DNA from: IDS-8 sp035304345
GTDB lineage: Bacteria > Pseudomonadota > Gammaproteobacteria > Steroidobacterales > Woeseiaceae
Length of the DNA: 64,000 nt
Assembly (NCBI GenBank): GCA_035304345.1
Contig: DATGQE010000052.1
Location: 12,434 to 76,433 of the forward strand
Direction: 5' to 3'
Positions 36,207-44,475 of the stretch are shown one piece after another. The position numbers were made by a program, and so were the translations under genes. The notes beneath the pieces were generated by a model. The model was not told the DNA's origin, did no database searches, and saw nothing but the letters and a program-made list of their open reading frames with translations. Position 1 is the first letter of the stretch; each line of letters starts with the position of its first letter.

Positions 36207-37253
36207 TCAGTCCGCCGTGGCCCGGTCGAGCCCGTGCTTGCGCAGCTTGCCGCGCAACTGGTGGTAGGTGAGGCCGAGCAGGTCGGCGGCCATCCGCTGG
36301 TTGTAGCGCGCTTTCGCCAGCCCGGCTTCGAGGAGCATCCGCTCCGTCTCGCGGATGCGCTCCTTGAAATCCGTCGGCAGCAGCGGCGCGCGGCGCGCCG
36401 GCGCCGGCGCGGCCTCGCTGCGTTTCGTCGCGCCTGCCGGCGTCGGGTTCTCGCGCAGCCGGAACGGCGAATCGAAAGGATCGAAGGCGATCTTCGCAAT
36501 CGGGCGGTCGGGCTCCGTGCAGCGGTAGACGGAGCGCTCCACGGCGTTCTTGAGCTCGCGCACGTTGCCGGGCCAGTCGTGGCGCAAAAGCGCCGAAGCC
36601 GCCTGCGGGTTGAACCCCGCGAAGTAGGGCCGCTTGAGCTCGCTCGTCATGTTGACCGCGAAGGCGTAGGCGAGCGGCAGGATGTCCTCGGGGCGCTCGC
36701 GCAGCGGCGGGACGGTGATGACATCGAACGCGAGGCGATCGAGGAGGTCCTCGCGGAATCGTCCCTCGGCGGCGAGCGCCTTCAGGTCGGCGTTGGTCGA
36801 TCCCACGATCCGGACGTCCACGCGGATGGTCTCCGTGCCGCCGACGCGCTGCAGCTCGCCGTACTCGATCACCCTGAGGATTTTCTCCTGCATGCGCAGG
36901 CTGATCGTCGCGAGCTCGTCGAGCACCAGGGTGCCGCCGTCCGCCCGCTCGAAGTGGCCCACGTGGGTGCGGACCGCGCCGGTGAACGCCCCGGCCTCGT
37001 GACCGAACAGCTCGGATTCCAGGATCGACTCGGTGAGGGCCGCGCAATTGACCTTGATGAGCGGCTGCTCCCAGCGGGCCGACAGGAAATGCAGGCGGGA
37101 GGCGATGAGCTCCTTGCCGGTGCCGCGCTCGCCGACCACGAGGACCGGCTTGGACAGCGGTGCCGCGCGCGAGACGTGCTCCAGCATCGCGAGGAAGGCG
37201 GGTGCCTCGCCGATGATCGGCTGCACGGGGCGGTCGGTGCTCATGGGATGCAT
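36207..37253 (-). CDS. pspF: Psp operon sigma-54 activator PspF
   Basis: Enhancer-binding protein that drives the phage-shock operon when released from PspA. The 348 residues comprise an AAA+ domain without a receiver (Walker A GERGTGKE 41-48, sigma-54 contact loop GAFTGA 88-93, Walker B VLDELA) and a C-terminal Fis-type helix-turn-helix (NQRMAADLLGLTYHQLRGKL). The final helix is the normal PspF ending. It is divergent from pspA, and its start codon overlaps one arm of the inverted repeat proposed as its own enhancer site, which would give autorepression. The start may be ATG 37253 or 37244. Confidence 0.93.
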   Translation of the reverse strand: MHPMSTDRPVQPIIGEAPAFLAMLEHVSRAAPLSKPVLVVGERGTGKELIASRLHFLSARWEQPLIKVNCAALTESILESELFGHEAGAFTGAVRTHVGHFERADGGTLVLDELATISLRMQEKILRVIEYGELQRVGGTETIRVDVRIVGSTNADLKALAAEGRFREDLLDRLAFDVITVPPLRERPEDILPLAYAFAVNMTSELKRPYFAGFNPQAASALLRHDWPGNVRELKNAVERSVYRCTEPDRPIAKIAFDPFDSPFRLRENPTPAGATKRSEAAPAPARRAPLLPTDFKERIRETERMLLEAGLAKARYNQRMAADLLGLTYHQLRGKLRKHGLDRATAD

Positions 37254-37293
37254 TTCACCAAAAGTTGGCGAAAAATGTCAAAGAGTGGTGAAA
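37253..37293. promoter_or_regulatory. Candidate PspF enhancer (UAS)
   Basis: TTTCACC (37253-37259) and GGTGAAA (37287-37293) form a 7-bp inverted repeat around an AT-rich core, in the position expected for PspF binding: about 75 bp upstream of the pspA sigma-54 promoter and overlapping the pspF start. Confidence 0.5.
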
Positions 37294-37366
37294 CAGGCTA
37301 ATGGCCACGACGACGGATTATGGCAATTTTGCTTGTTTTTCAATTATTTGCGGCAATCCGGCGAGC

Positions 37367-37382
37367 TGGCACGCATCCTGCA
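37367..37382 (+). promoter_or_regulatory. Sigma-54 promoter of pspA
   Basis: TGGCACGCATCCTGCA matches the -24/-12 consensus TGGCACN5TTGCW, with GG at 37368-37369 and GC at 37380-37381 and correct spacing. The only change is C for the first T of TTGC. It lies 45 bp before the pspA ATG. Confidence 0.8.
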
Positions 37383-37426
37383 AAATCCGGGGCGACCCGA
37401 ACCCAAATGACCCGAGAGGACAGACC

Positions 37427-38101
37427 ATGGGCATATTCACGAGATTCAGCGACATCGTGAACTCCAACATCAACGCGATCCTGGACAAGGCCGAGGACCC
37501 GGAGAAGATCGTCCGCCTCATGATCCAGGAGATGGAGGACACGCTGGTCGAGGTGCGGTCGGCCGCGGCGCGGTCGATTGCCGACAAGAAGGACCTGAAC
37601 CGCAAGCTCGAGGCGCTGGAGCGCGAGCAGCGGGACTGGGAGGCGAAGGCCGAGCTCGCGATCCGCAAGGGCCGGGACGATCTCGCGAAGGCGGCGCTGG
37701 TCGAGAAGCAGCGTGCCGCGGCGGCGGCCGAGGCCGTGAAGGCGGATTACGAGTCCATCGACGAGGGCCTGGCCAAGCTGAACGACGACATCGCGAGGCT
37801 CGAGAGCAAGCTGGGTGACGCGAAGGCGCGGCAGAAGGCGCTGCTCGCGCGCCACAAGACGGCGAACAGCCGGCTCGCCGCGCGGCGCCGCATCCACGAC
37901 TACAAGATCGACGACGCGCTGGTGCGCTTCGAGCAGTACACGCGGCGCATCGACGACGTGGAAGGCCGCGTGGAGGCGTACGACCTGGGCCTGCCGAAGG
38001 ACCTGAAGCACGAGTTCGCCACCCTGGAAGCCGACGAGTCGGTCACGCGCGAGCTCGAGGAGCTTCGCAGGAAGGTGGCCGGCCGCACCGACACGGTCTG
38101 A
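37427..38101 (+). CDS. pspA: Phage shock protein A
   Basis: Peripheral inner-membrane protein of the ESCRT-III/Vipp1 family that stabilises damaged membranes and inhibits PspF. The 224 residues are almost entirely helical coiled coil. The N-terminal amphipathic helix MGIFTRFSDIVNSNINAIL and the following DKAEDPEKIVRLMIQEMEDTL are the family signature. The ATG follows CGAGAGGA and lies downstream of a sigma-54 promoter. pspB, pspC and further small genes follow, so this is the head of an extended psp operon. Confidence 0.96.
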   Translation: MGIFTRFSDIVNSNINAILDKAEDPEKIVRLMIQEMEDTLVEVRSAAARSIADKKDLNRKLEALEREQRDWEAKAELAIRKGRDDLAKAALVEKQRAAAAAEAVKADYESIDEGLAKLNDDIARLESKLGDAKARQKALLARHKTANSRLAARRRIHDYKIDDALVRFEQYTRRIDDVEGRVEAYDLGLPKDLKHEFATLEADESVTRELEELRRKVAGRTDTV

Positions 38102-38110
38102 GCCGCCGGA

Positions 38111-38338
38111 ATGAGCGAATTCATCGGCATCGCGCTCATCGTCTTCATCGCGATACCGGCGCCGCTGTTCATCGTTCTGTACTTCATCACGCGATGGAAG
38201 GAGGCGCGCGAGATCTCGGGAGGCGACGAACGCATGCTCGAGGACTTGTGGGTGCTTTCGCAACGGCTGGAGGAGCGCCTGGAGTCCCTCGAGAGAATAC
38301 TGGACAACGAACAGCCGGAGTGGAGGAAGAGGCAATGA
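38111..38338 (+). CDS. pspB: Phage shock protein B
   Basis: A 75-residue inner-membrane protein: one N-terminal helix (IGIALIVFIAIPAPLFIVLY) then a charged, coiled-coil-forming tail (EDLWVLSQRLEERLESLERIL) ending DNEQPEWRKRQ, the classic PspB layout. With PspC it senses membrane stress and recruits PspA away from PspF. It begins 9 bp after pspA and overlaps pspC by 4 bp (ATGA). Confidence 0.93.
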   Translation: MSEFIGIALIVFIAIPAPLFIVLYFITRWKEAREISGGDERMLEDLWVLSQRLEERLESLERILDNEQPEWRKRQ

Positions 38339-38631
38339 GCAGTGGCGAACACGTCTGCGACGGTGGCCACCGGCCGCGCAGGTTCTACCGGGACCGGGAG
38401 AACGGGTGGCTGTTCGGCGTGTGTGCGGGAATTGCGGACTACTTCGACGTGAGCGCGGTGGTCGTGCGCGTGATCGCCGTCGTCGGATTGTTCCTGTTCT
38501 TCTGGCCGACGGTGCTCGCGTACGCTGCTGCCACCCTGCTGTTCCGCGCCAAGCCGTTGACCTGGTACGGGCGTTGCCACGAGTACGAATTCTGGCGACG
38601 TCACGGCCGTGACCAGTGGAGACACTCGTGA
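38335..38631 (+). CDS. pspC: Phage shock protein C
   Basis: A 98-residue PspC-domain protein: RRFYRDRENGWLFGVCAGIADYF is the conserved start of the domain, followed by hydrophobic segments (VVVRVIAVVGLFLFFWPTVLAY). An N-terminal extension (MSSGEHVCDGGH) and a charged, aromatic C-terminus (WYGRCHEYEFWRRHGRDQW) flank it. The overlap with pspB and the GTGA overlap with the next gene imply coupled translation. The cytoplasmic tail is shorter than in E. coli PspC. Confidence 0.9.
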   Translation: MSSGEHVCDGGHRPRRFYRDRENGWLFGVCAGIADYFDVSAVVVRVIAVVGLFLFFWPTVLAYAAATLLFRAKPLTWYGRCHEYEFWRRHGRDQWRHS

Positions 38632-39014
38632 GCGGATACGAATCCATGCGCCGCCGCTTCTATCGCAGTCGCGACCGGGCGGTCATCGCCGGCGTCTGCG
38701 CCGGGCTGGCGGACTACTTCGGCTTCAACCTGAAGGTCACGCGCCTGCTCGCCGTGATCGCACTCTTCATGGCGCCGCCGGTCACGCTGTTCGTGTACTT
38801 CGGGACCGTGCTGCTGGTTCCGGCAGAGCACGACGAGCGCCGGCGGCGGCCGGATTACGATCCGGAGTTCCGGCGCGCGGTGCGCTCGTCACCCAGGGAA
38901 ACGCTGGCAGACGTCAAGCGGCGTTTCCAGGCGCTCGACAGCCGGCTCGCGCGGCTGGAGCGCTACGTGACGTCGTCGCGCTACGACCTGGACCAGGAAT
39001 TCAAGAAACTGTAA
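38628..39014 (+). CDS. Second PspC-domain protein
   Basis: A 128-residue paralogue of the preceding PspC: MRRRFYRSRDRAVIAGVCAGLADYFGF repeats the PspC start motif, then two membrane segments and a longer charged tail with a coiled-coil region (RRFQALDSRLARLERYV) ending DLDQEFKKL. This tail is closer to E. coli PspC than that of the upstream copy. The GTG at 38628 overlaps the pspC stop (GTGA) and has GGAG seven bases before it. A tandem PspC arrangement suggests division of sensing and interaction roles. Confidence 0.87.
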   Translation: MSGYESMRRRFYRSRDRAVIAGVCAGLADYFGFNLKVTRLLAVIALFMAPPVTLFVYFGTVLLVPAEHDERRRRPDYDPEFRRAVRSSPRETLADVKRRFQALDSRLARLERYVTSSRYDLDQEFKKL

Positions 39015-39041
39015 GCGGCGCGATCGGAAGGGGAGGAACGG

Positions 39042-39260
39042 ATGAGCGTCTTTACCATGGTATTCCTCATCGTCACCGTCGCGCTCTGCGCCGGTGTCGT
39101 CCGGACCTGGCTGGAGCAGCGCAAGGGGAGGACCGAGACGAGCGAGGAGCTGGACGAAATGATGAAGCGCCTCGACGCTTTGCAGGAACGGGTGGAGGTG
39201 CTCGAGCGTATCGTCACCGACAGCCGCGTTAACCTGAAGCAGACGATCGACAGCTTGTGA
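39042..39260 (+). CDS. Small PspB-like membrane protein at the end of the psp operon
   Basis: A 72-residue protein with one N-terminal helix (TMVFLIVTVALCAGVVRTW) and an acidic coiled-coil tail (LDEMMKRLDALQERVEVLERIV). The layout copies PspB, and the tail resembles that of pspB (RLEERLESLERIL), but it is separate in sequence. GGGGAGGA precedes the ATG by six bases. It lies 27 bp after the second pspC and is the last gene before a convergent gene. Confidence 0.8.
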   Translation: MSVFTMVFLIVTVALCAGVVRTWLEQRKGRTETSEELDEMMKRLDALQERVEVLERIVTDSRVNLKQTIDSL

Positions 39261-39311
39261 CGCACGCGGGCCGCGCCGCGACGCGAGATTCGCGGACGGC
39301 CGTGTCGGATG

Positions 39312-39671
39312 CTACTGGTTGTTCCGCGACTGGAACTCGTTCAGTTCCTCGTTGAATGCCGCGGCCAGCTTCACGATCTCCTCGTACGCGGCATCGTGCT
39401 TCTTCGTCAGCACGTCGTCGCGCCGCTTGAGCTCTTCCTCGGAATACTCCGCCTCGGCGCGCGCCGCCTGTTCCGCCTGGATCAGGCATTGCTGGTACTG
39501 CTCGAGCTGCTTGATGTGCTCCTCGACTTCCTTCTTGCCGGCGAGCATTTCTTCTTTGCTGGCCGTGCTGCCGTTCGGCACCGCCGGAGCCTGCCCCGGA
39601 TACTCGCACGCCAGCGCGAAGGGCGCGGGCAGCATGAAAAGGCAGCAGGCGAACAGGAGCGACTTCTTCAT
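39312..39671 (-). CDS. Small secreted protein of unknown function
   Basis: A 119-residue protein with a clear signal peptide (MKKSLLFACCLFMLPAPFALA, cleavage before CEYPG; the Cys directly after might allow lipidation but the lipobox is poor). The mature part is a charged, glutamate- and glutamine-rich helix likely to form a coiled coil (EEHIKQLEQYQQCLIQAEQA). I do not recognise the family. The start at 39671 gives the signal peptide directly; longer reading adds an unlikely leader. It follows the c-di-GMP gene by 91 bp on the same strand. Confidence 0.8.
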   Translation of the reverse strand: MKKSLLFACCLFMLPAPFALACEYPGQAPAVPNGSTASKEEMLAGKKEVEEHIKQLEQYQQCLIQAEQAARAEAEYSEEELKRRDDVLTKKHDAAYEEIVKLAAAFNEELNEFQSRNNQ

Positions 39672-39762
39672 ACGGGTGTTACCGGTGTTGCTGAACGGAG
39701 GGCTATTTAAGCACGGGCCGGCAAATGCCGGCAAGGAAGATGCCTTCCCGTGCGCGGCTCGC

Positions 39763-42213
39763 TCAGGCGAACAACGCGCGATGCCGGTCGGTGCCCTCGG
39801 CCTGCTGGAGCAACAGCTCCAGGTATTCGTCGGAGCTCATCGGGTCGCCGAACAGCAGGCCCTGCGCATACGTGCAGTTCAGTGACTGCAGGAAGCCGAG
39901 CTGCTCCTCCGACTCCACTCCCTCGGCGACGACGTCCATGTTCAGGCTGCGGCCCATGTGAATGATCGTCCCGACGATCGTCGCATCGTCCGCATTGGTG
40001 GCGACGTCCTTGACGAAAGACTGGTCGATCTTGAGCGTGCTGATCGGAAACTGCTGCAGCGCGCTGAGTGACGAATAGCCGGTGCCGAAATCGTCGATCG
40101 CGAGGTGCAGGCCGAGCGCATACAGCTCGTCGAGCAGCCGGATCGTGCGCCGCGGGTTCTCCATCAGCGTCGTCTCCGTGATCTCGAGCTCCAGGGAGGT
40201 CGGCGAGACTTCGTACTTCTTGAGGATCGAGTTGATGCGGCTGATGAAGTTCGGCTGCCGGAGCTGCTTCAGCGACAGGTTCACCGACACGCGCCCCGGG
40301 TAGGCCACGGATCGTTGCCAGAAGCGGTAATCGCCGCATACGCGTTCCAGCACCCACTCGCCGATCTCGACGATCAGGTTCGTCTCCTCTGCGAGCGGAA
40401 TGAAATCCGACGGCAGGATGATGCCCCGTTCCGGCAGCTCCCACCGGACCAGCGCCTCCGCGCCGACGACCACACCCGTTTCGATATTGAACTTGGGCTG
40501 GTAGTGAACCAGGAGCTCGTCCCGCTCGAAGGCGCGCTTCAGCTTGCTCTTCGTCATCAGCCGCTCGACGGCCGCCTCGTTCATCTCCGGTACGTAGTAC
40601 GAGAAGATGTTGCCGCCGTTCTTCTTGGCGTGATACAGCGCGGCGTCCGCGTTGCGGATCAGGTCGATGACGTTCGGCGCGTCGTCCGGGTAGCAGGCGA
40701 TGCCCATGCTCGCCGTCATGAAAACCTCGTGGCCCTGCACGTAGAACGGGTCGGCCAGGCGGTCCAGCAGCATTCGCGCGAGGCAGTCGAGGTGCGCCCG
40801 CTGGTCGTCGCGCTCCTCGTCGGCGTCGACGATCACCGCGAACTCGTCCCCCGCGAGCCGGCCGATGACCGAGTCCTCGGGCAATGCCGAAGTCAGGCGG
40901 TCGGCGACCGTTTCCAGCGTCGTGTCGCCGGCGAGATGCCCGAACGTGTCGTTGATCTCCTTGAAGTGATCGATGTCGATGTAGAACAGGTAGAGCGACC
41001 TGCCGGCGCGGCGTGCCCGGGCGATGGCGCGCTGGAGCAGGTGCTGGAACTGCATCCGGTTCGGCACCTTGGTGAGGGCGTCGATGCGGGCAAGGTAGCG
41101 GATACGCTGCTCCGCGCGCCGGCGCTCGGTGATGTTCTGCGCCGCGTAGATGCGGTCGCCCGGGCCGGAATCTTCGGCGGGTATCGTCGACCCGGTGTAG
41201 GACACCGGGACGGATTCGCCGCTGCGCGTCAGCAGGAACGCCTCGCGCGGCATGCCGGCCGGTGAATCGACCTCCAGGTCTCCCCCCTTCTGCCGGTCGA
41301 CGATGAGGTCGAGCGGTTGCCCGATCAGCGCCTCCTCGCTGTAGTTCAGCATCCGCATCGTCGCTTCGTTGACCCGCGTGATGATGCCGTCGGCGTTCGT
41401 CAGGATGACGGCCTCGTTCATGCTCGAGAGCACACGATCGACGTAGTTCCGCGACAGCGTGGTCTTCTGCAGCTTCTCGCGCATGTTGTTGAAGACCTCG
41501 GCGAGGTCGCCCAGCGCATCGCCCCTGGTCACGGTGATCGGCTCGCCGAAGTCGGCCTCCGACAGCTTCTCGGCCTGCACGGTCAGCTCCCGGATGCGCC
41601 GTGCCTGCGAGCGGGAGATGCTCCAGACGACCAGGGCGCAGAGGGCCAGGGCGACCAGGGTCGCACCGCCGACCCAGATGAACGTCTGCCGGCGGTAACG
41701 CGTCTCCTGCTCGAGCAGCCGCTGCTCGAATGCGCTCGACTCGGTCGCGAGGTCGGTGAGCTCGAAGCTGCCGACGAGCCGCCCGGGCGGCAGGTCCTCG
41801 GGCGTCACGGGGTAGGTGAGGTGCAGGCGCTCCGGCGTCCACTCGGGCGACAGGGAGCCGGCTCCGCGCGCGATGCTGCCGCGCTCGAACACCGCGCCGT
41901 CGCCGGTTTCGTAGCGCAGGCCGACGAGCTCGTCACCCGCCACCGCCACCGCATCCGCGAGGAGCCGCTCGATGTGCGTCGCATCCGGAGGGGACAGCTC
42001 CGCGAGATCGTCGGCGATGCGGTGCAGCCGCCCCCGCGCGCGGCGTTCGAAGCTGGCGGAAAGGCTGGCAAGGTGCTCGTCCACGCTGGCATCGACGATG
42101 CCGCCGGCCAGCCAGCGATACTGCCCGTAGAAGATGGACAGCATCAGGCCCGCGACGACCACGGAGAGTGCCGCCGCGAGCACGAGGTATCGGGGTAGGA
42201 TCCGTCCGGTCAT
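39763..42213 (-). CDS. Membrane GGDEF-EAL c-di-GMP enzyme with HAMP and PAS domains
   Basis: An 816-residue signalling protein: N-terminal membrane helix (YLVLAAALSVVVAGLMLSIFY), a periplasmic sensor of about 140 residues, a second helix (FIWVGGATLVALALCALVVW), HAMP, PAS (VDRVLSSMNEAVILTN), GGDEF and EAL domains. The cyclase signature reads RLAGDEF, a functional-looking variant. The EAL domain keeps its metal and catalytic residues: EALVRW, NLSLKQL, EITET, DDFGTGYSSL, KIDQSFV and AEGVE. It probably degrades c-di-GMP and may also make it. The periplasmic region has no recognised ligand-binding family by eye. Confidence 0.92.
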   Translation of the reverse strand: MTGRILPRYLVLAAALSVVVAGLMLSIFYGQYRWLAGGIVDASVDEHLASLSASFERRARGRLHRIADDLAELSPPDATHIERLLADAVAVAGDELVGLRYETGDGAVFERGSIARGAGSLSPEWTPERLHLTYPVTPEDLPPGRLVGSFELTDLATESSAFEQRLLEQETRYRRQTFIWVGGATLVALALCALVVWSISRSQARRIRELTVQAEKLSEADFGEPITVTRGDALGDLAEVFNNMREKLQKTTLSRNYVDRVLSSMNEAVILTNADGIITRVNEATMRMLNYSEEALIGQPLDLIVDRQKGGDLEVDSPAGMPREAFLLTRSGESVPVSYTGSTIPAEDSGPGDRIYAAQNITERRRAEQRIRYLARIDALTKVPNRMQFQHLLQRAIARARRAGRSLYLFYIDIDHFKEINDTFGHLAGDTTLETVADRLTSALPEDSVIGRLAGDEFAVIVDADEERDDQRAHLDCLARMLLDRLADPFYVQGHEVFMTASMGIACYPDDAPNVIDLIRNADAALYHAKKNGGNIFSYYVPEMNEAAVERLMTKSKLKRAFERDELLVHYQPKFNIETGVVVGAEALVRWELPERGIILPSDFIPLAEETNLIVEIGEWVLERVCGDYRFWQRSVAYPGRVSVNLSLKQLRQPNFISRINSILKKYEVSPTSLELEITETTLMENPRRTIRLLDELYALGLHLAIDDFGTGYSSLSALQQFPISTLKIDQSFVKDVATNADDATIVGTIIHMGRSLNMDVVAEGVESEEQLGFLQSLNCTYAQGLLFGDPMSSDEYLELLLQQAEGTDRHRALFA

Positions 42214-42609
42214 CCTTCAATGAGACCCTGGTGGATGTATGGAGGCCGGGGCCTTTCTCACAGCGCGCAGGCAGCGGAAGCGTCGCCCATGATTGTTCTT
42301 CGTCTTATTGGCGCGTACGGTCATCGGTCGACCCATACGGTCCCCTTGTGGCCGCATCAGCGTCCCAGGACACTCGGGATAGTCTACCCGCAGTCTCCGG
42401 GGGACAGAAGCGCTTTCACCATGGGCCGGTCGCCCGCCCGTGGCCACCTGTGAAAGCGCCCGAAATGACCGGTTTTGTGCCCTCGAGCGCGCGGCTGCCC
42501 GCGCGGCGGCGCCGCTGGCGCGGGGCCCGCCACGGCGTGCCCTGCCGTGACATAATCGAGGCGCGGCAGGGGCGGAATGGGCCCGCCCGGCCGCCTCCCC
42601 GGGGGGACC
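42214..42609. other. 396-bp divergent intergenic region
   Basis: The gap separates the c-di-GMP gene (minus) from the anchored response regulator (plus). An extended -10 (TGACATAAT) for the plus-strand gene sits at 42548-42556. The left half (42220-42400) is less GC-rich and may hold the promoter of the c-di-GMP gene, but I see no clear hexamers. No credible reading frame, repeat or RNA structure is apparent. Confidence 0.5.
42548..42556 (+). promoter_or_regulatory. Extended -10 promoter element
   Basis: TGACATAAT has the TGn extension directly before a CATAAT hexamer and lies 53 bp before the GTG of the anchored response regulator gene. No -35 match is visible, as is common for extended -10 promoters. 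Confidence 0.45.
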
Positions 42610-43911
42610 GTGAGAAAGAGCGCACTCATTGTCGACGATTCGAAATCGGCGCGGCTGGTGCTCAAGCGCATGCTCGAGGTCCACGACCTCGAGATCGCGA
42701 CGGCGGAATCCGCCGAGGAGGCGCTCGAATACCTGAACGATCACCGCCCCGACGTGATCTTCATGGATCACCTCATGCCCGGCATGGACGGGTTCGAGGC
42801 GGTGAGCGCGATCAAGAAGAACCCGGAGACCGCGACCATCCCCATCATGATGTACACCTCCCAGAAGGGAGAGGTGTACGTGGGCCAGGCCCGCGCGCTG
42901 GGCGCGGTGGGCGTGCTGCCCAAGGAGGTCGGTCCCGTCGAGGTGTCGAAGGTGCTCGAGTCCCTGCGGGTCATCGGCGATCACGCGGATCGCGAGCGGC
43001 GCGCGGCGAGCGCCGGCGACAGCCGCGAGCCGGGCGACGATGCCGAGCTCGCGCGCTTCGACGACGACCTGCGCGAGCTCATCCGCGACCTGTTCGCGCA
43101 ACAGCGCGCCGTCATTCGCCGCGACCTGCTCGACAGCTACGAGACGATCGCGCGCCGGGTCGCGGACGAGATCCGCGCTCCCGAATCCGTGGAGGTGCCG
43201 CCGGCCGTGCCGGCCCCCGCGGGCGTGCCGGCGGTGCTGAAGGTCGCGGTCGCCGCGCTGCTCGCGGCCAGCATCGCGTTCGCATGGCTGTTCTTCGAGC
43301 GCGACCGCGATTACCGGCTGGCCGAGGCGCGCGCCACCGAGCTCGCGGCCACGCTCGAAGCCCTGCGCAGCGCACCGGCCACGGCCCCCGGGTCCGTGCA
43401 GGACGCCACGGCTCCGCCGCCCGACCTCATGCCCGTGATCGAAACGGTCGAGTGGGCCGTCAACCGGTCCGGTCCGTACGAGTTCGACGAGCTGCCGCTG
43501 GGCGACCGGCGCGTCGCGCTGCTCGAAGGCCTCACGGCACGGCTGCTCGAGATGGGTTTCGAGGGCCAGGTGCTGGTGGAGACACACGTCGGCGATTTCT
43601 GCATGGTCGGCGGCGGCGAGGGCCTGGAGCTCGCGCCGGCGGAGCTCGACGTCGCCGATTGCGAGCAGATCGGCTTCAGCGCCAGCGAGGCGCTCGAGCT
43701 CGGGCTGCGCCAGTCCGTCGCGTTCGCGAACTTCGTCAACGTGACGGAGGAAACCACGGAGGGGCGGATACGGTTCGTGATCGTGTCCCAGGGAAATGCG
43801 CAGCCGGCGGTGCCGTACCCGCCGCTGGTGGCCGGGGTGTCCGCCGGGAGCTGGAACCAGGCGGCGCGGGCGAACCAGCGCGTGGAGATCACCCTGCTGC
43901 CGTCGGGCTGA
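42610..43911 (+). CDS. Membrane-anchored response-regulator protein
   Basis: A 433-residue protein whose N-terminus is a complete receiver domain: acidic pair Asp9-Asp10, phospho-acceptor Asp53 (FMDHLMPGMDG), Thr83 and Lys105. A charged helical linker (about 125-195) and a proline-rich stretch lead to one transmembrane helix (about 211-229, VAVAALLAASIAFAWLFF) and a C-terminal domain of about 200 residues that should be periplasmic (with Cys residues in GDFCMVGG and VADCEQIGF). Response regulators are nearly always soluble, so this layout is unusual. The start is GTG after GGGGGGACC. No partner kinase is adjacent. The C-terminal domain is unrecognised. Confidence 0.82.
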   Translation: MRKSALIVDDSKSARLVLKRMLEVHDLEIATAESAEEALEYLNDHRPDVIFMDHLMPGMDGFEAVSAIKKNPETATIPIMMYTSQKGEVYVGQARALGAVGVLPKEVGPVEVSKVLESLRVIGDHADRERRAASAGDSREPGDDAELARFDDDLRELIRDLFAQQRAVIRRDLLDSYETIARRVADEIRAPESVEVPPAVPAPAGVPAVLKVAVAALLAASIAFAWLFFERDRDYRLAEARATELAATLEALRSAPATAPGSVQDATAPPPDLMPVIETVEWAVNRSGPYEFDELPLGDRRVALLEGLTARLLEMGFEGQVLVETHVGDFCMVGGGEGLELAPAELDVADCEQIGFSASEALELGLRQSVAFANFVNVTEETTEGRIRFVIVSQGNAQPAVPYPPLVAGVSAGSWNQAARANQRVEITLLPSG

Positions 43912-43960
43912 GCGTGCCTGCCGCCCGGCACGGCACGCGGCGTGGACCGCCGCCGCGCCG

Positions 43961-44356
43961 CTACGACTGGCGCTTTTCGACGAATTCGACGGGCTCGCTG
44001 CGCCCGGTGGTCCGCATCGTGCCCTCGACCACCGCGCCGGCGGCGACGGCGATCGCCTCGCCGGTCACGGTGCCCGTGATGCGGGCGGAATCCGCGATTT
44101 CGACGTGCCCCGTCGCCTCGATGTCGCCTTCGACGGTGCCGGCGATCATCACCGAGCGCGCCCGCAGGAACCCGCGCCAGACACCCTTCGCGGTGATGGC
44201 CACCGAGCCCGAAAGATCGCTGTCCCCCTCGACTTCGCCGCTGATCATGAAATCCCCGGTGCCCGAGAGCTGTCCGGTGACCTTGCAACCTTCGTTGATC
44301 AGGCTGACCGGGCCGGTCTGGCGGTCGCGAAAGCGGCGTTTCTTCGAGTCGTTCAT
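43961..44356 (-). CDS. Bactofilin
   Basis: A 131-residue polymer-forming cytoskeletal protein. The middle (about residues 18-115) is a right-handed beta-helix repeat pattern (GCKVTGQLSGTGDFMISGEVEGDSDLS-type glycine/valine/isoleucine periodicity) with charged tails. Bactofilins scaffold cell-wall enzymes or cell-shape structures at the inner face of the membrane. No partner M23 peptidase gene is adjacent. It is convergent with the anchored response regulator, 49 bp apart. Confidence 0.9.
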   Translation of the reverse strand: MNDSKKRRFRDRQTGPVSLINEGCKVTGQLSGTGDFMISGEVEGDSDLSGSVAITAKGVWRGFLRARSVMIAGTVEGDIEATGHVEIADSARITGTVTGEAIAVAAGAVVEGTMRTTGRSEPVEFVEKRQS

Positions 44357-44475
44357 GCGGGCCGTCTCCCCTCTCTCCCCTCGGGCGGAAACGGCACATT
44401 ATCGCGCCTCGGCGGCGCGGGTTGTGACGGGGTTGGCACTGCGTCGCGGCGCGTGCCGCCGCGGGCCGCTCGCGC

